The notes under the pieces: generated by a model
The model's input: the letters and a program-made list of their open reading frames with translations, nothing else
Told to the model about the DNA's origin: nothing
The model's database searches: none
Position numbers and translations under genes: made by a program
Part shown: positions 40,425-49,071 of the stretch, piece after piece
How positions within the stretch are numbered: position 1 is the stretch's first letter
Layout: the number at the start of each line of letters is the position of its first letter
Assembly (NCBI GenBank): GCA_903825315.1
Contig: CAIKAD010000001.1
Span: forward strand, 248,001-312,000
Source: an uncultured Candidatus Peregrinibacteria bacterium
Lineage (GTDB): Bacteria > Patescibacteriota > Gracilibacteria > Peribacterales > Peribacteraceae
Reading direction: 5' to 3'
Length of the DNA: 64,000 bases

Positions 40425-40595
40425 TCATTTCTCGGATTCATCATCTTCCTCCTCCCGTTCCCTCTCTTTGTTTTCGAGCAGCTTGGCACCGATAATGGAG
40501 GTGATGGCGCCGCCGATCACAAGGCCTACCACAACACGCCGGGCAAGATGCCCTTTCTTCTTGTCCTCTTTTTCATGGCGGCGGAAAGGCCACAT
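40425..40595 (-). CDS. Small single-span membrane protein
   Basis: 56 residues, below the ORF-track cut-off. Basic start MWPFRRHEKEDKKKGH, one membrane helix RVVVGLVIGGAITSIIGAKLL, and a strongly acidic tail ending EREEEDDESEK. Reminiscent of YtxH-like small proteins. A TACAAT lies nine nt before the ATG, so the mRNA would be near-leaderless. The frame is well formed and located in an otherwise empty gap. Confidence 0.65.
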   Translation of the reverse strand: MWPFRRHEKEDKKKGHLARRVVVGLVIGGAITSIIGAKLLENKEREREEEDDESEK

Positions 40596-40653
40596 ATGTC
40601 TCTATTGTAGCAGAAGTTGGATGGGATGTTGTCTGCGAAAGTTTGGAGTGTAA

Positions 40654-40727
40654 TGATCAATTCTCCAACATCCCAATGACCAAAGATGATCCACAACAGG
40701 GATGTATTTTGATCATTGGTCATTCCA
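40654..40727. repeat. Intergenic inverted repeat, ATTGGTCATT family
   Basis: Arms TGATCAATTCTCC...AATGACCAAAGATGATCC and TTTTGATCATTGGTCATT; reaches the 3' end of the phosphohexomutase gene. Confidence 0.65.
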
Positions 40728-42101
40728 TAGTACTTCCGGATACGTCTTCAAATGTCCAAGGATGATATCCTCCACCTCCTTGAGCTTTTCCGGTGATCGC
40801 GCTTCGACGCAGATCGAAAGTTTGGGAGCAGTGTTACTCTGTCGGATACCGGCCCACGCACCCTGCCCGAAGTCGATGCGCGCGCCGTCCAGTGTGATCA
40901 CAGGGTACGACGCCGCAAAATGATCCGTAACGCTCCGGACAATGGCGGCCTTACGGTCGTCGGGGCAGAAAGGACGACGTTCGGGAGCCTGGTAGACGGC
41001 GGGGAAGGCGGAGAGGATTTTGGTGAGCGGCTTGCCCTTGGTCTTTACGATCTGGACAAACCGCAGGGCGGCAACCAGAGCGTCGTCAAAGCCAAAGTAG
41101 CCTTCGGCCGGAAAGAAGTGGCCCGATTGTTCGCCGCCCAGGAGCGCGTCGTTCTCGCGCATTGCGTGTTCCACGTAGGAATGTCCAACTTTGCACATCA
41201 CGGGAAGGCCGCCGAGCCTTTTGATCTCCGTCTCCAAAATTCCGGAATTGCTGACGGTAAAGACGACGGTTGCCTCCGGCTCGCGTGTGAGCAGATCTTC
41301 CGCGAGCAGGAGCAGGACTTCGTCGGGAGTCCGGATTGTGCCCTTCTCGTCCACGAGCCCTAAACGGTCCCCGTCGCCGTCGAACGCCAGGCCCAGATGG
41401 GCACCGGTCTCCGTCACCTTTGCCTGAAGGTCCTTGAGCGTGCTGTGCTGACTGGGATCCGCTGCGTGGTTGGGGAACCTGCCGTCCGGTTCCGTGTACA
41501 GACCGATGACGTCGGCGCCTGCACGCTGTAATCCTTCCATGTACACCGGCCCTGCGATGCCATTGCCTGTATCCACCACGACCTTCAATCCCTTCGCCGC
41601 TCCGCCGAACATCTCTTCCAGAAACGCAAGGTACGGCGCCACGGCATCGATGTCCTCCAGGGAGCCTTCGCCTGTCACAACATTCCCCGCTTCGATGCGG
41701 CGAAGGAGGTCCTGCAGATCCTCACCGCTGTACGCTTCGGCGTCACGTACCTGCAGCTTGATGCCGTTATCTTCCTTAGGGTTGTGGCTTGCGGTGATTT
41801 GTATGCCCCCGTCGAGTTCCTGCGTGCAGATAGTGAAGTAATTGAGTGGGCTGGGCGTTTGTCCCATCACGAGGGTGTGGCATCCTGCGTTCAGGAGGCC
41901 TTCGATCATCGCCTCCGCCAGCTCCGGACTGTGTGTCCGCGCGTCCCATCCCACCACCACTTTCGGACGGTCGATCTGGTATTTTTCGCGGAGGACAGTT
42001 CCAAACGCCTGTCCGATTACGCGGCAGATGTCCGGCGTGATGTCCGTTCCTGCCTTGCCGCGGATGTCGTACGCTCGAAAAATATGGGGGTTGATGACCA
42101 T
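40713..42101 (-). CDS. manB: Phosphomannomutase/phosphoglucomutase
   Basis: 462 residues, alpha-D-phosphohexomutase family. IFRAYDIRGKAGTDI start, active-site serine loop IQITASHNPKEDNGIK, metal loop LAFDGDGDRLGLVD, sugar-specificity loop GGEQSGHFFP, and phosphate-binding site RQSNTAPKLSICVEA (an RxSNTxP variant). Interconverts hexose-1- and 6-phosphates feeding sugar nucleotides for envelope glycans, and glucose-1-phosphate released by the glucan phosphorylase encoded next to it. Confidence 0.93.
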   Translation of the reverse strand: MVINPHIFRAYDIRGKAGTDITPDICRVIGQAFGTVLREKYQIDRPKVVVGWDARTHSPELAEAMIEGLLNAGCHTLVMGQTPSPLNYFTICTQELDGGIQITASHNPKEDNGIKLQVRDAEAYSGEDLQDLLRRIEAGNVVTGEGSLEDIDAVAPYLAFLEEMFGGAAKGLKVVVDTGNGIAGPVYMEGLQRAGADVIGLYTEPDGRFPNHAADPSQHSTLKDLQAKVTETGAHLGLAFDGDGDRLGLVDEKGTIRTPDEVLLLLAEDLLTREPEATVVFTVSNSGILETEIKRLGGLPVMCKVGHSYVEHAMRENDALLGGEQSGHFFPAEGYFGFDDALVAALRFVQIVKTKGKPLTKILSAFPAVYQAPERRPFCPDDRKAAIVRSVTDHFAASYPVITLDGARIDFGQGAWAGIRQSNTAPKLSICVEARSPEKLKEVEDIILGHLKTYPEVLWNDQ

Positions 42102-42198
42102 GCGTGAAGCTTAGCGCAGCGCGGAAGAAGTGTCCCGTTCCTTTGCTGGAGATGTGAAAAATTACCGAAAGAGAGAACTAGTCAATAATTAACAAATA

Positions 42199-42207
42199 TG
42201 ATATAAT
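42199..42207 (+). promoter_or_regulatory. Extended -10 promoter of the phosphorylase gene
   Basis: TGATATAAT, with the ATG 19 nt after the -10, in the divergent gap to manB. Confidence 0.6.
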
Positions 42208-42226
42208 AATACTAAAGACCCACACC

Positions 42227-43891
42227 ATGCCTTCACATCTCTCCGTCGCATACTTCACGATGGAAATCGGGCTGGAGAGCGCCATTCCCACGTACGCGGG
42301 CGGGCTCGGCATGCTCGCGGCGGACCTTATGCGGTCGTGCGCGGACACGAAGGTTAATGCCGCGTGTGTCACGGGGTGCTGGCGGTACGGGTACCTTCAC
42401 CAGGAACTTCATCCGGACGGAACGCAGAGTTACAGCGAGGTGCCGTGGAAGCCGGAGGACCATCTCACCAGGAGGCCCGAAACGGTGACGGTGCAGGTAG
42501 AGGGAAGGACGGTGAACGTCGGGTGTTGGGAACTTCAGCTCAAGGGGAGGCATGGGACGATTCCTCTGTATTTTCTGGATACGAACCTGCCGGAGAACAG
42601 CACGGCCGATCGGGATATTACCAAGAGCCTCTACGGCGGAGACAACGCCATGCGGATAAGGCAGGAGATCGTTCTCGGTATAGGCGGCGTGCGGATGTTG
42701 CGTGCGCTCGGCTATTCCACCATCGATAATTTCCATCTCAATGAGGGGCATTGCGCGTTCCTCACGCTGGAGCTGTTGCGTGAGCGGGGTTTTCAAGACG
42801 AAGCAGTGCGTCCTTCCTGCACGTTCACCACGCACACGCCTGTGCAGGCGGGGCATGACCGCTTTCCCTACGATCTTGCGTGGCGCATCGCGGGGGACCA
42901 GCTGCCCTGGCACATCAAGAAGCTCGCGGGAGACGATGTCCTCTCCATGACGCGGCTGGCCATGTCCCTCAGCCACAAAACGCTCGGTGTCTCCCGCATT
43001 CATGCCGCCGTATCCCGCCAGTTACTCGGCGATCCGGCCGTCGACTACATCACGAACGGCATCCACCACCTTCAGTGGGCGAGTGCGGAGATGCAGGCGC
43101 TTTTCGACAAGCGCATTCCCGGCTGGCGCGGGCACCCGGCACTCCTCGCGGCGCATTGCCGTGATCTGGCGGACGAAGAACTCTGGGCAGCGCATCAGGC
43201 CGGCAAGGTCCGGCTGATTGAGGCGGTGAATGCGCAGAGTGGCGCCCGCTTTCTCAATGACCGCCTCACCATCGTCAGTGCGCGGCGCATCGTGCCCTAC
43301 AAGCGTCCCGAGCTTCTCTACGAAAACATTGACCGCCTGCGCGAGGTTGCCAAGGGCAAACTCCAGATCATCCACGCCGGAAATGCGCACCCGCACGATC
43401 CTTTTTCGCAGGACGTCATCCGTCACATTATCGAGCGCTCACGAGAGCTCAAGGGCGCAGTGGACATCGCCTACCTTCCCAACTACAACCCGGACCTTGC
43501 GCGATTGCTCGTGGCGGGAGCGGACGTGTGGCTCAATACGCCAACGCGTCTCCACGAGGCGTCCGGCACGTCCGGCATGAAGGCGTGCCTCAATGGCGCG
43601 CTCAACCTTTCCACGCTCGACGGGTGGTGGGCGGAAGGCTACGAGATAGACCCCGAAGCCGGTTGGAGAATCGGGCCGCTTGTGGAGACGCTCAGCGACG
43701 ATGACACGCGCAAGGCGGATGCCGAGGATCTCTACACGCAGATCCAGTACGAAGTGATACCGGAGTATGAGTATCCCGGCCGCGCCCGCTGGATACGCCG
43801 CATGAAGCGGGCCATCGGCCTCATTGGCACGTTTTCGTCACAGCGGGCAGTGGAGGAGTATGTGGCAAAGGCGTGGATGAACCGGGAGTAG
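42227..43891 (+). CDS. glgP: Short-form alpha-glucan phosphorylase
   Basis: 554 residues. YFTMEIGLESAIPTYAGGLGMLAADLMRS is the archaeal/bacterial short GlgP start; NEGHCAFLTLELLRE, then a PLP-site region NTPTRLHEASGTSGMKACLNGALNLSTLDGWWAEGY with the conserved Lys in GMKA. Length agrees with the roughly 550-residue alpha-glucan phosphorylase subfamily, not the 800-residue long form. Releases glucose-1-phosphate from glycogen-like polymer. Divergent from the hexomutase that could use this product. No glycogen synthase in the window. Confidence 0.92.
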   Translation: MPSHLSVAYFTMEIGLESAIPTYAGGLGMLAADLMRSCADTKVNAACVTGCWRYGYLHQELHPDGTQSYSEVPWKPEDHLTRRPETVTVQVEGRTVNVGCWELQLKGRHGTIPLYFLDTNLPENSTADRDITKSLYGGDNAMRIRQEIVLGIGGVRMLRALGYSTIDNFHLNEGHCAFLTLELLRERGFQDEAVRPSCTFTTHTPVQAGHDRFPYDLAWRIAGDQLPWHIKKLAGDDVLSMTRLAMSLSHKTLGVSRIHAAVSRQLLGDPAVDYITNGIHHLQWASAEMQALFDKRIPGWRGHPALLAAHCRDLADEELWAAHQAGKVRLIEAVNAQSGARFLNDRLTIVSARRIVPYKRPELLYENIDRLREVAKGKLQIIHAGNAHPHDPFSQDVIRHIIERSRELKGAVDIAYLPNYNPDLARLLVAGADVWLNTPTRLHEASGTSGMKACLNGALNLSTLDGWWAEGYEIDPEAGWRIGPLVETLSDDDTRKADAEDLYTQIQYEVIPEYEYPGRARWIRRMKRAIGLIGTFSSQRAVEEYVAKAWMNRE

Positions 43892-43904
43892 ATGTTGGTG
43901 AGTA

Positions 43905-44002
43905 TGGGAATAACGGAATAATAGAATAAGCGAGTAACAGGGGGCAGAGCGCAGGACTTTCTCCTGTTATTCCGTTATTCTCTTATTCTGTTACTCCTCC
44001 CC
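43905..44002. repeat. Intergenic inverted repeat, GGAATAACGGAATA family
   Basis: Left arm GGGAATAACGGAATAATAGAATAAGCGAGTAACAGG; right arm CCTGTTATTCCGTTATTCTCTTATTCTGTTACTCC. Nearly perfect heptad-to-octad tandem arms; fills the glgP-folP gap. Confidence 0.85.
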
Positions 44003-44004
44003 AG

Positions 44005-44847
44005 ATGTATCTTCAGCTTCCATCCAAGGACCGTACGACAATCATCGGTGTCCTCAATGTAACGCCGGATTCCTATGTTCCTGAGAGCCGCGCATCGACA
44101 ATTGCGGAAGCAGTTGCGCGTGCGGGAGCGATGATAGGGGAGGGCGCGGATATCATTGAGATCGGCGGCGAGTCCACGGGACCGGGGTCGCAAGATGTCT
44201 CTGTGGATGAAGAACGCCGGCGCGTTCTTTCCGTTATTCAGGCCATCAGAAAAGCATATCCCGATGCCGTCCTTTCCCTGGATACCTACAAGGCAGCCGT
44301 TGCACGTGAGGCGTTGCAGGAAGGGGTGAGCATGATCAACGATGTAACAGCGGGAAGAGGGGATCCGGAACTGTTCGGCGTCGTGGCTCAGGCAGGAGCG
44401 ACCCTGGTCCTGATGTACGCCAAGGATGCCACAGCGCGTACGACGGTGCGGGATGATCAGTACGATGATGTGGTGAAGGTCATCAAAGAATTCCTGCGGG
44501 ACCGTAAGGAAGCGGCGGTGGCTGCAGGCATTGATCCTGCGACAATCATCCTCGATCCGGGATTGGGTCATTTTGTCTCGAGCGATCCCCGTTACTCCTT
44601 TGCCATCATCGCCCGGCTCCGGGAGTTCGACGATCTCGGGTGCCCGTTGCTCCTCAGTCCCTCCCGCAAGTCCTTTCTTGCCGGCGCGGAACAGCTTCCC
44701 GTCCAGGATCGTTTGCCGGGCACTCTCGCGGCAAGTGCCATTGCCATCCTCAATGGTGCCCGTGCGATTCGCACCCATGATGTCCGGCAAACGAAGCGCG
44801 TCGCGGAAATCGCGGAGCGCATTCTTTACGGGGGAGAAGGAGAATGA
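44005..44847 (+). CDS. folP: Dihydropteroate synthase
   Basis: 280 residues. TIIGVLNVTPDSY (family NVTPDSF), IIEIGGESTGPG, LSLDTYKAAVA, INDVTAG, then a divergent region where the usual HM dyad is LMYAKD and D-P-G-x-G-F-x-K is DPGLGHFVSS; SPSRKSFL and IRTHDV complete it. Makes 7,8-dihydropteroate in folate synthesis. Phe-to-Tyr and other changes lie near the pterin and pABA loops, so substrate preference might differ. No other folate gene is near. Confidence 0.88.
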   Translation: MYLQLPSKDRTTIIGVLNVTPDSYVPESRASTIAEAVARAGAMIGEGADIIEIGGESTGPGSQDVSVDEERRRVLSVIQAIRKAYPDAVLSLDTYKAAVAREALQEGVSMINDVTAGRGDPELFGVVAQAGATLVLMYAKDATARTTVRDDQYDDVVKVIKEFLRDRKEAAVAAGIDPATIILDPGLGHFVSSDPRYSFAIIARLREFDDLGCPLLLSPSRKSFLAGAEQLPVQDRLPGTLAASAIAILNGARAIRTHDVRQTKRVAEIAERILYGGEGE

Positions 44848-44850
44848 TCG

Positions 44851-45738
44851 TTACGCCGGGACTACCGAGATCACAAATGCCACGATCATGTAGCTGAGAA
44901 TAATGACCGCCAATCCGATGAGGGAACGGATGAGGAGGCTCTTGCCCTTGGAGGCCTGTTCCTCATTTCCGAAGCTGGAGAGGTACAGGATGCCTGCGTA
45001 GATGACCACCGCAACAGCTGCAAGTGTGACGAATCCGAGAATGTACTCCACGATTGTGACGATAACAGTCACGAATTCCGTGGGAGTATTGGGGGCGCCT
45101 ATGGATTGCCCGTACCCGAACATCCTCCCCAGGACGAACCGCAGGAGGATGAGGAGGATGCCTGCCGCGATGGCGAAGATCGCGTTGCGCAGGTTGGTGA
45201 GACCCTGCTCGTTCCCTGCCGAATAGATAGCCTTGAGGCCCGTGATGACGATCATGAGCACGGCAAGGATGCCCACGAGGAACAGCACCCAGTCGATAAT
45301 GGCCATGATTTCGTCATTCAACACCTGTACGCCGGCGTCCGGATTGGATCCGAAGACACTGCCGAGCGCCCCTTCGGTGCCGTAGAATGCTTTGATGAAG
45401 GGGTTGATCATGTAGGCCATGATGATGCCCACGATGCTCATCGTGAGGATGTGCTTAGCTGTTTCCTTGGAATTGTCATCCTGTCCAATCACCATCCGGT
45501 ACCCTGCGTAGATGATCATGATGACTGCCACGATGGCGACGTAAGGCCGTGCCTGGCCGACGAGGATCATAAAGAGGGTATTCGCGCTTTGCGCCGCCGT
45601 TCCTCCTCCTCCAAAATCCGGAAGCCCGCTTCCGACACTATCGACCACGTCTTGGACGTTACCCAGGCTGATGGCAGCATGTGCCGCTTGCGGTAGCAAG
45701 AGCACAAGGAAGCCGATGAGGGAGGAGAGGAGTTTCAT
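44851..45738 (-). CDS. CPR-type multi-pass membrane protein, VirB2/VirB6-like (second of pair)
   Basis: 295 residues. Signal-like N-terminus MKLLSSLIGFLVLLLPQAAHAA, then a Gly-rich segment and about seven membrane spans in repeated pairs (VAIVAVIMIIYAGYRMVIG; TLAAVAVVIYAGILYLSSFGNEEQASKGKSLLIRSLIGLAVIILSY). The IYAG-x-(12)-G-x-x-x-x-K-LL-IIS pattern is common in CPR pilin-like/T4SS VirB2-like proteins. Starts 4 nt inside the previous gene (45735-45738), so the two are co-translated. Confidence 0.55.
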   Translation of the reverse strand: MKLLSSLIGFLVLLLPQAAHAAISLGNVQDVVDSVGSGLPDFGGGGTAAQSANTLFMILVGQARPYVAIVAVIMIIYAGYRMVIGQDDNSKETAKHILTMSIVGIIMAYMINPFIKAFYGTEGALGSVFGSNPDAGVQVLNDEIMAIIDWVLFLVGILAVLMIVITGLKAIYSAGNEQGLTNLRNAIFAIAAGILLILLRFVLGRMFGYGQSIGAPNTPTEFVTVIVTIVEYILGFVTLAAVAVVIYAGILYLSSFGNEEQASKGKSLLIRSLIGLAVIILSYMIVAFVISVVPA

Positions 45739-46514
45739 GGGATGATGTCCCTGAGGCCGATGAAGGTGTTCACGAGGACGTAGGAGATGAGGATGACGAT
45801 GAGCGTGAAGATGGCGGTCTTGATGACGGTCTGCGCCTTTCCCTTGAGGGATTCGTCCACGGACACCACAAGCATGATTCCCGCCACTATCAATGCAATC
45901 ACAATGGAGATGCCGAGGATTGTGAGAATGAAGTTGATGATACCCTTCGCCTCTGCCGTCAGGAGCTTCAAATCGTGGCCATGGCCGGGGTCCACCGCCG
46001 TCACGATGATGTGGGAAACGAGCACAAGGACGATACCGATGAAGCTGTAGATGAGGCGCTTGCGTGCGCGCTCCACGTACTCCTGCTCGCCGCCCGAGAA
46101 GATGAGGCGGAACCCCTGGATCACGATGTTCACTATGAGGGCTATAGAGACAGCGAGTTGCGCGTAGGTAATCACATTTCCCAGCGCGGTATCTGCATAA
46201 GCGCCTCCCCCCGATCGAATGGCGTTTGTTGAGCCGGGCGCGACGGAATTTACGAGCATTGTTGCCACGGACACCACAATGACTCCTGCCACCGCGTAAC
46301 TGTACGAGTGCTTGGATTCCGCCATCGCACTCTCATCATGGCTGTAGAAGACCATGATGACGGAGTAGATGAAGAGGAAGAGACCGAGGACACCCCAAAA
46401 CAGGACGCGGGCTGGTTCCTCGAAAGCGCTCAGGTACCCGCTCAAGCCGACATCGACGGACACCGCCAAGCCGGGGTTGGTGGGCTGGATCGGAAAAGCC
46501 CAGGCGTGTTGCAC
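45735..46514 (-). CDS. CPR-type multi-pass membrane protein, VirB2/VirB6-like (first of pair)
   Basis: 259 residues from GTG 46514, with about six membrane spans; GGEQEYVERARKRLIYSFIGIVLVLVSHIIV and MLVVSVDESLKGKAQTVIKTAIFTLIVILISYVLV repeat the layout of its neighbour. The in-frame sequence upstream of the GTG continues as IPAILGLL and would form a signal peptide ending AWA|F if translation began earlier, at a non-standard codon (ATA 46547) beside the predicted transcription start. The true start is therefore uncertain. Function, perhaps secretion or DNA uptake machinery, is inference. Confidence 0.55.
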   Translation of the reverse strand: MQHAWAFPIQPTNPGLAVSVDVGLSGYLSAFEEPARVLFWGVLGLFLFIYSVIMVFYSHDESAMAESKHSYSYAVAGVIVVSVATMLVNSVAPGSTNAIRSGGGAYADTALGNVITYAQLAVSIALIVNIVIQGFRLIFSGGEQEYVERARKRLIYSFIGIVLVLVSHIIVTAVDPGHGHDLKLLTAEAKGIINFILTILGISIVIALIVAGIMLVVSVDESLKGKAQTVIKTAIFTLIVILISYVLVNTFIGLRDIIP

Positions 46515-46553
46515 GAGAAGGCCGAGGATGGCGGGGATATGTGTTATCGATGT

Positions 46554-46582
46554 ATTATAGCGGTTTCTCGGTATTTCTTGAA
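46554..46582 (-). promoter_or_regulatory. Promoter of the membrane-protein pair
   Basis: Minus strand TTCAAG, 17-nt spacer, TATAAT (RC of ATTATA 46554-46559); the expected start of transcription is near 46547. Confidence 0.55.
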
Positions 46583-46594
46583 GGGTGGCGGTTT

Positions 46595-46684
46595 TGTCAT
46601 TTGGTTATTTTGTTATTTGGAATGGAAGTTGTTGTAGTATCGGACAAAGTAAAAAAATAACTAATTAAACAAATAACATTCTAT
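46595..46684. repeat. Intergenic inverted repeat, TTTGGTTATTTTG family
   Basis: Left arm GTCATTTGGTTATTTTGTTATTTGG, right arm AATAACTAATTAAACAAATAACATTC. AT-rich arms in the divergent gap. Confidence 0.6.
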
Positions 46685-46735
46685 AGGTCAAGAATCGCTT
46701 TACACAGCCCCGTAAATAGCATAACCTCCCCCGGC

Positions 46736-46921
46736 ATGGCAAAGCGTCCCACCCCCAAGAAGCGCAAACCCAAATCCGCAGGACGGATACAGCATTCCGT
46801 GTTCGTGTTGCAGGAAGTGCGCAGGCTTCGCAACCGTCAGAACTCACCGTTCGCGGTTCCGGCGTCGTCCAAGAACAAGGCGAAGAAGGCTCTCGAGGGC
46901 ATCACGCGCATCAAGGCGTGA
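46736..46921 (+). CDS. Small basic protein, possibly a divergent bL32-like ribosomal protein
   Basis: 61 residues, strongly basic (MAKRPTPKKRKPKSAGRIQHSVF). The lysine-rich start and position before nusB and rnc recall bL32 (rpmF), which often precedes rnc, but the typical SRRRRRSH motif is not clear and the cysteine pair is absent. TTTACA-17-TAACCT ends eight nt before the ATG, so near-leaderless expression is possible. Confidence 0.5.
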   Translation: MAKRPTPKKRKPKSAGRIQHSVFVLQEVRRLRNRQNSPFAVPASSKNKAKKALEGITRIKA

Positions 46922-47013
46922 GGGAATATTGGAATACGAGAGTATTTGAATATTGGGGAAAGACGCTGTGTAGGTGCTATTTCCAATAGTCCCATATTCC
47001 AATACTCTAATAC
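46922..47013. repeat. Intergenic inverted repeat, GGAATATTGGAATAC family (copy 1)
   Basis: Left arm GGAATATTGGAATACGAGAGTATTTGAATATTGG, right arm CCAATAGTCCCATATTCCAATACTCTAATACTTG. Lies between the small basic gene and nusB. Copy 2 at 48985. Confidence 0.8.
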
Positions 47014-47019
47014 TTGATT

Positions 47020-47421
47020 ATGGCTCGCCGCCGACATCTCTCCCGCATCGCCGTCATGCAAGCGCTATTCGAGCGCGAAAAACATGAACGTACGGAGCCG
47101 CAGGCATCGCTTGAGCGCAATGCCGAGGAACTGGGTGAGGTGGATACGGAGTTTGCCGCAGTCTTGCTCAAGGGAGTTCTGTCCCGCGAGGGCGAAGTAA
47201 AGGCTGCCGTGCAGGAGCATGCGCCACAGTGGCCCATGGAGCGGATGGATCCCATTTCTCGTTGTATCCTGCTCATCGGCGCCTACGAACTTCTCTTTGC
47301 GAACGATGCCCCGCCGGCAGTGGTCATGAATGAAGCTATCGAGATTGCCAAGGAGTATGGGACCGACGAGGGTGGGAAGTTCGTGAACGGAGTGTTGAAT
47401 GCGATTGCCCATCGGAAGTAG
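47020..47421 (+). CDS. nusB: Transcription antitermination factor NusB
   Basis: 133 residues from the ATG at 47020 (MARRRHLSRIAVMQALFERE). All-helical NusB fold: SRIAVMQALFE, then PISRCILLIGAYELLF and VVMNEAIEIAKEYGTDEGGKFVNGVLNAI match the conserved C-terminal half. With NusE (rpsJ, also in this window at 49072) it binds boxA in rRNA leaders. Confidence 0.95.
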   Translation: MARRRHLSRIAVMQALFEREKHERTEPQASLERNAEELGEVDTEFAAVLLKGVLSREGEVKAAVQEHAPQWPMERMDPISRCILLIGAYELLFANDAPPAVVMNEAIEIAKEYGTDEGGKFVNGVLNAIAHRK

Positions 47422-47533
47422 GGATTAGGGATTGGTATATTGGGGATTAGGAACGAGGTGTTTCGTGCGCATATTCTTTTGAGGGAGTACTACTTCCATT
47501 CCTAATTCCTAACCCCTAATCCCCAATCCCAAG
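47421..47533. repeat. Intergenic inverted repeat, GGGATTAGGGATTGG family
   Basis: Left arm GGGATTAGGGATTGG...GGGGATTAGG, right arm CCTAATTCCTAACCCCTAATCCCCAATCCC. Heptad tandem arms, between nusB and rnc. Confidence 0.85.
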
Positions 47534-47587
47534 TCAGTCCTCTCTCTTCACTTGGAACACTGTTCGAAAGCACGCTATCCTACGGTC

Positions 47588-48274
47588 ATGCCCGCCTCCC
47601 ACGTTCTCCTGGAAAAAGCCATTGGCGTCCGGTTCCGCAAGAAAGATCTGCTTCTGCAATCGCTCACGCACAGGTCTGCCGTGCGGGAAGCGGGAAGGCA
47701 TGGGCATAACGAGCGATTGGAGTTTCTCGGCGATGCCGTGCTGGAAATGGCGACCACGGAGTATCTGTTCAACTTGTCGGGACGCCCCGAGGGGGAGCTG
47801 ACCAATTGGCGCTCCGCGCTTGTCCAGGGAGATCACCTGGCCGAAGTTGCCAAGTCCCTCAAGCTGGGTGAGTACCTCTTCATGAGCCGTGGAGAAGAGG
47901 CGAGCGACGGGCGTAACAAGGTTTCCACGCTCGCCAACGCGCTTGAGGCGCTCATCGGTGCCATCCATCTTGACCGCGGCTACGAAGCGGCACGTCTCTT
48001 CTGCGAGCGCTTCATCCTTACGGACCTGCAGAAGCTTCTTTCACAGGGCAGGCATCGGGACGAGAAGAGTATGTTCCAGGAAATGGCACAGGAGAAGCAT
48101 GGCATCACGCCGCACTATGAGGTGCTGGAGGAAGTAGGCCCGGACCACGAGAAGATCTTCACGAGTGCTGTTTTCATCGACAAGGAGAAGATCGCCGAAG
48201 GCAAAGGCAATTCCAAGCAGAAGGCGGAGCAGGCGGCAGCGAAAGCGGCTCTAAAAGTGAAAGGCTGGAAATAG
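47588..48274 (+). CDS. rnc: Ribonuclease III
   Basis: 228 residues from ATG 47588. Catalytic motif ERLEFLGDAVLEM, helper YLFNLSGRPEGELTNWRSALV, ALEALIGAIHLDRGYEAA, followed by the double-stranded RNA binding domain (MAQEKHGITPHYEVLEEVGPDHEKIFTSAVFI...KQKAEQAAAKAAL). Processes rRNA precursors and structured mRNAs. Adjacent nusB gives an rRNA-maturation pair. Confidence 0.97.
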   Translation: MPASHVLLEKAIGVRFRKKDLLLQSLTHRSAVREAGRHGHNERLEFLGDAVLEMATTEYLFNLSGRPEGELTNWRSALVQGDHLAEVAKSLKLGEYLFMSRGEEASDGRNKVSTLANALEALIGAIHLDRGYEAARLFCERFILTDLQKLLSQGRHRDEKSMFQEMAQEKHGITPHYEVLEEVGPDHEKIFTSAVFIDKEKIAEGKGNSKQKAEQAAAKAALKVKGWK

Positions 48275-48382
48275 AATACGGCGTACAGATGCCCCGGTGG
48301 AGCGTCTTCACCGTCACAACCACTTTCAGTCCGTTCACTTGGAAGCATCCTCTCTTATCTGCCACTTCGGAGAGGCTTTCGA

Positions 48383-48934
48383 TTACCCTCGTGCAATCAT
48401 TAACAGCACCAGTATTCCGAGCATATTGAAGAAGAAACTGAGGAGGGCGAAATGTTTTTCCTTTATCGTTGTGAGTCCTCCGATGATCGAGACACCGAAC
48501 TCGTCCGGTAGCGGGGAGGCGATAACGAAACTTGCCAAGAGCCATGTTGCATAGAATCGCATGCGCTCGGATATTGTTTCATGATGGAGGAGGCGGTGGA
48601 GGGTACGGATGAGCCGGCTCGTGCGGAAACGTTGGAGTTCCTCTTCAAAGAAGGGCTTTCGGAGGATGTGGAAGAGCATCAGATCCGAGGCCAACGCCCC
48701 CGTCCCTGCCACAACGGCTGCAGTCACCGGATGCACGTCCGGTGCGATTTCCCACAGGATCGCCGCACCGAACGGTGCTGTGAAACCGAAGGTGTACAGC
48801 ATGCCCCCGGCTACGACCGAAATGTACCCGTACCCCTTGAGCAGGTGCAGTACGTGCAGTGCTCCCGTGGCGTACAGGATATAGGCAGCGATACAGGCAA
48901 CCAGGAGCAGGAGCAGGTGGTTGTATTTGTTCAC
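48383..48934 (-). CDS. Hypothetical membrane protein
   Basis: 183 residues, five to six membrane spans; the central loop contains ILRKPFFEEELQRFRTSRLIRTLHRLL, and LLASFVIASPLPDEFGVSIIGGLTTI resembles a DedA/VTT-like re-entrant segment. Weakly like small membrane proteins of the VTT group but not assignable with confidence. Confidence 0.6.
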   Translation of the reverse strand: MNKYNHLLLLLVACIAAYILYATGALHVLHLLKGYGYISVVAGGMLYTFGFTAPFGAAILWEIAPDVHPVTAAVVAGTGALASDLMLFHILRKPFFEEELQRFRTSRLIRTLHRLLHHETISERMRFYATWLLASFVIASPLPDEFGVSIIGGLTTIKEKHFALLSFFFNMLGILVLLMIARG

Positions 48935-48984
48935 AAAGATATTATAGCATAAATTATGATATAAGTCATATTTGAAGAATCAGG

Positions 48985-49065
48985 AAAGATTATTGGAATA
49001 TGGGAATATTGGATTATTGAGGTGCTTATGGATCCCAATAGTCCAATACTCTTTGTTACTCGAAT
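48985..49065. repeat. Intergenic inverted repeat, GGAATATTGGAATAC family (copy 2)
   Basis: Left arm GGAATATGGGAATATTGGATTATTG, right arm CCCAATAGTCCAATACTC...CGAATATTCGG. Directly downstream of rpsJ. Confidence 0.7.
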
Positions 49066-49071
49066 ATTCGG

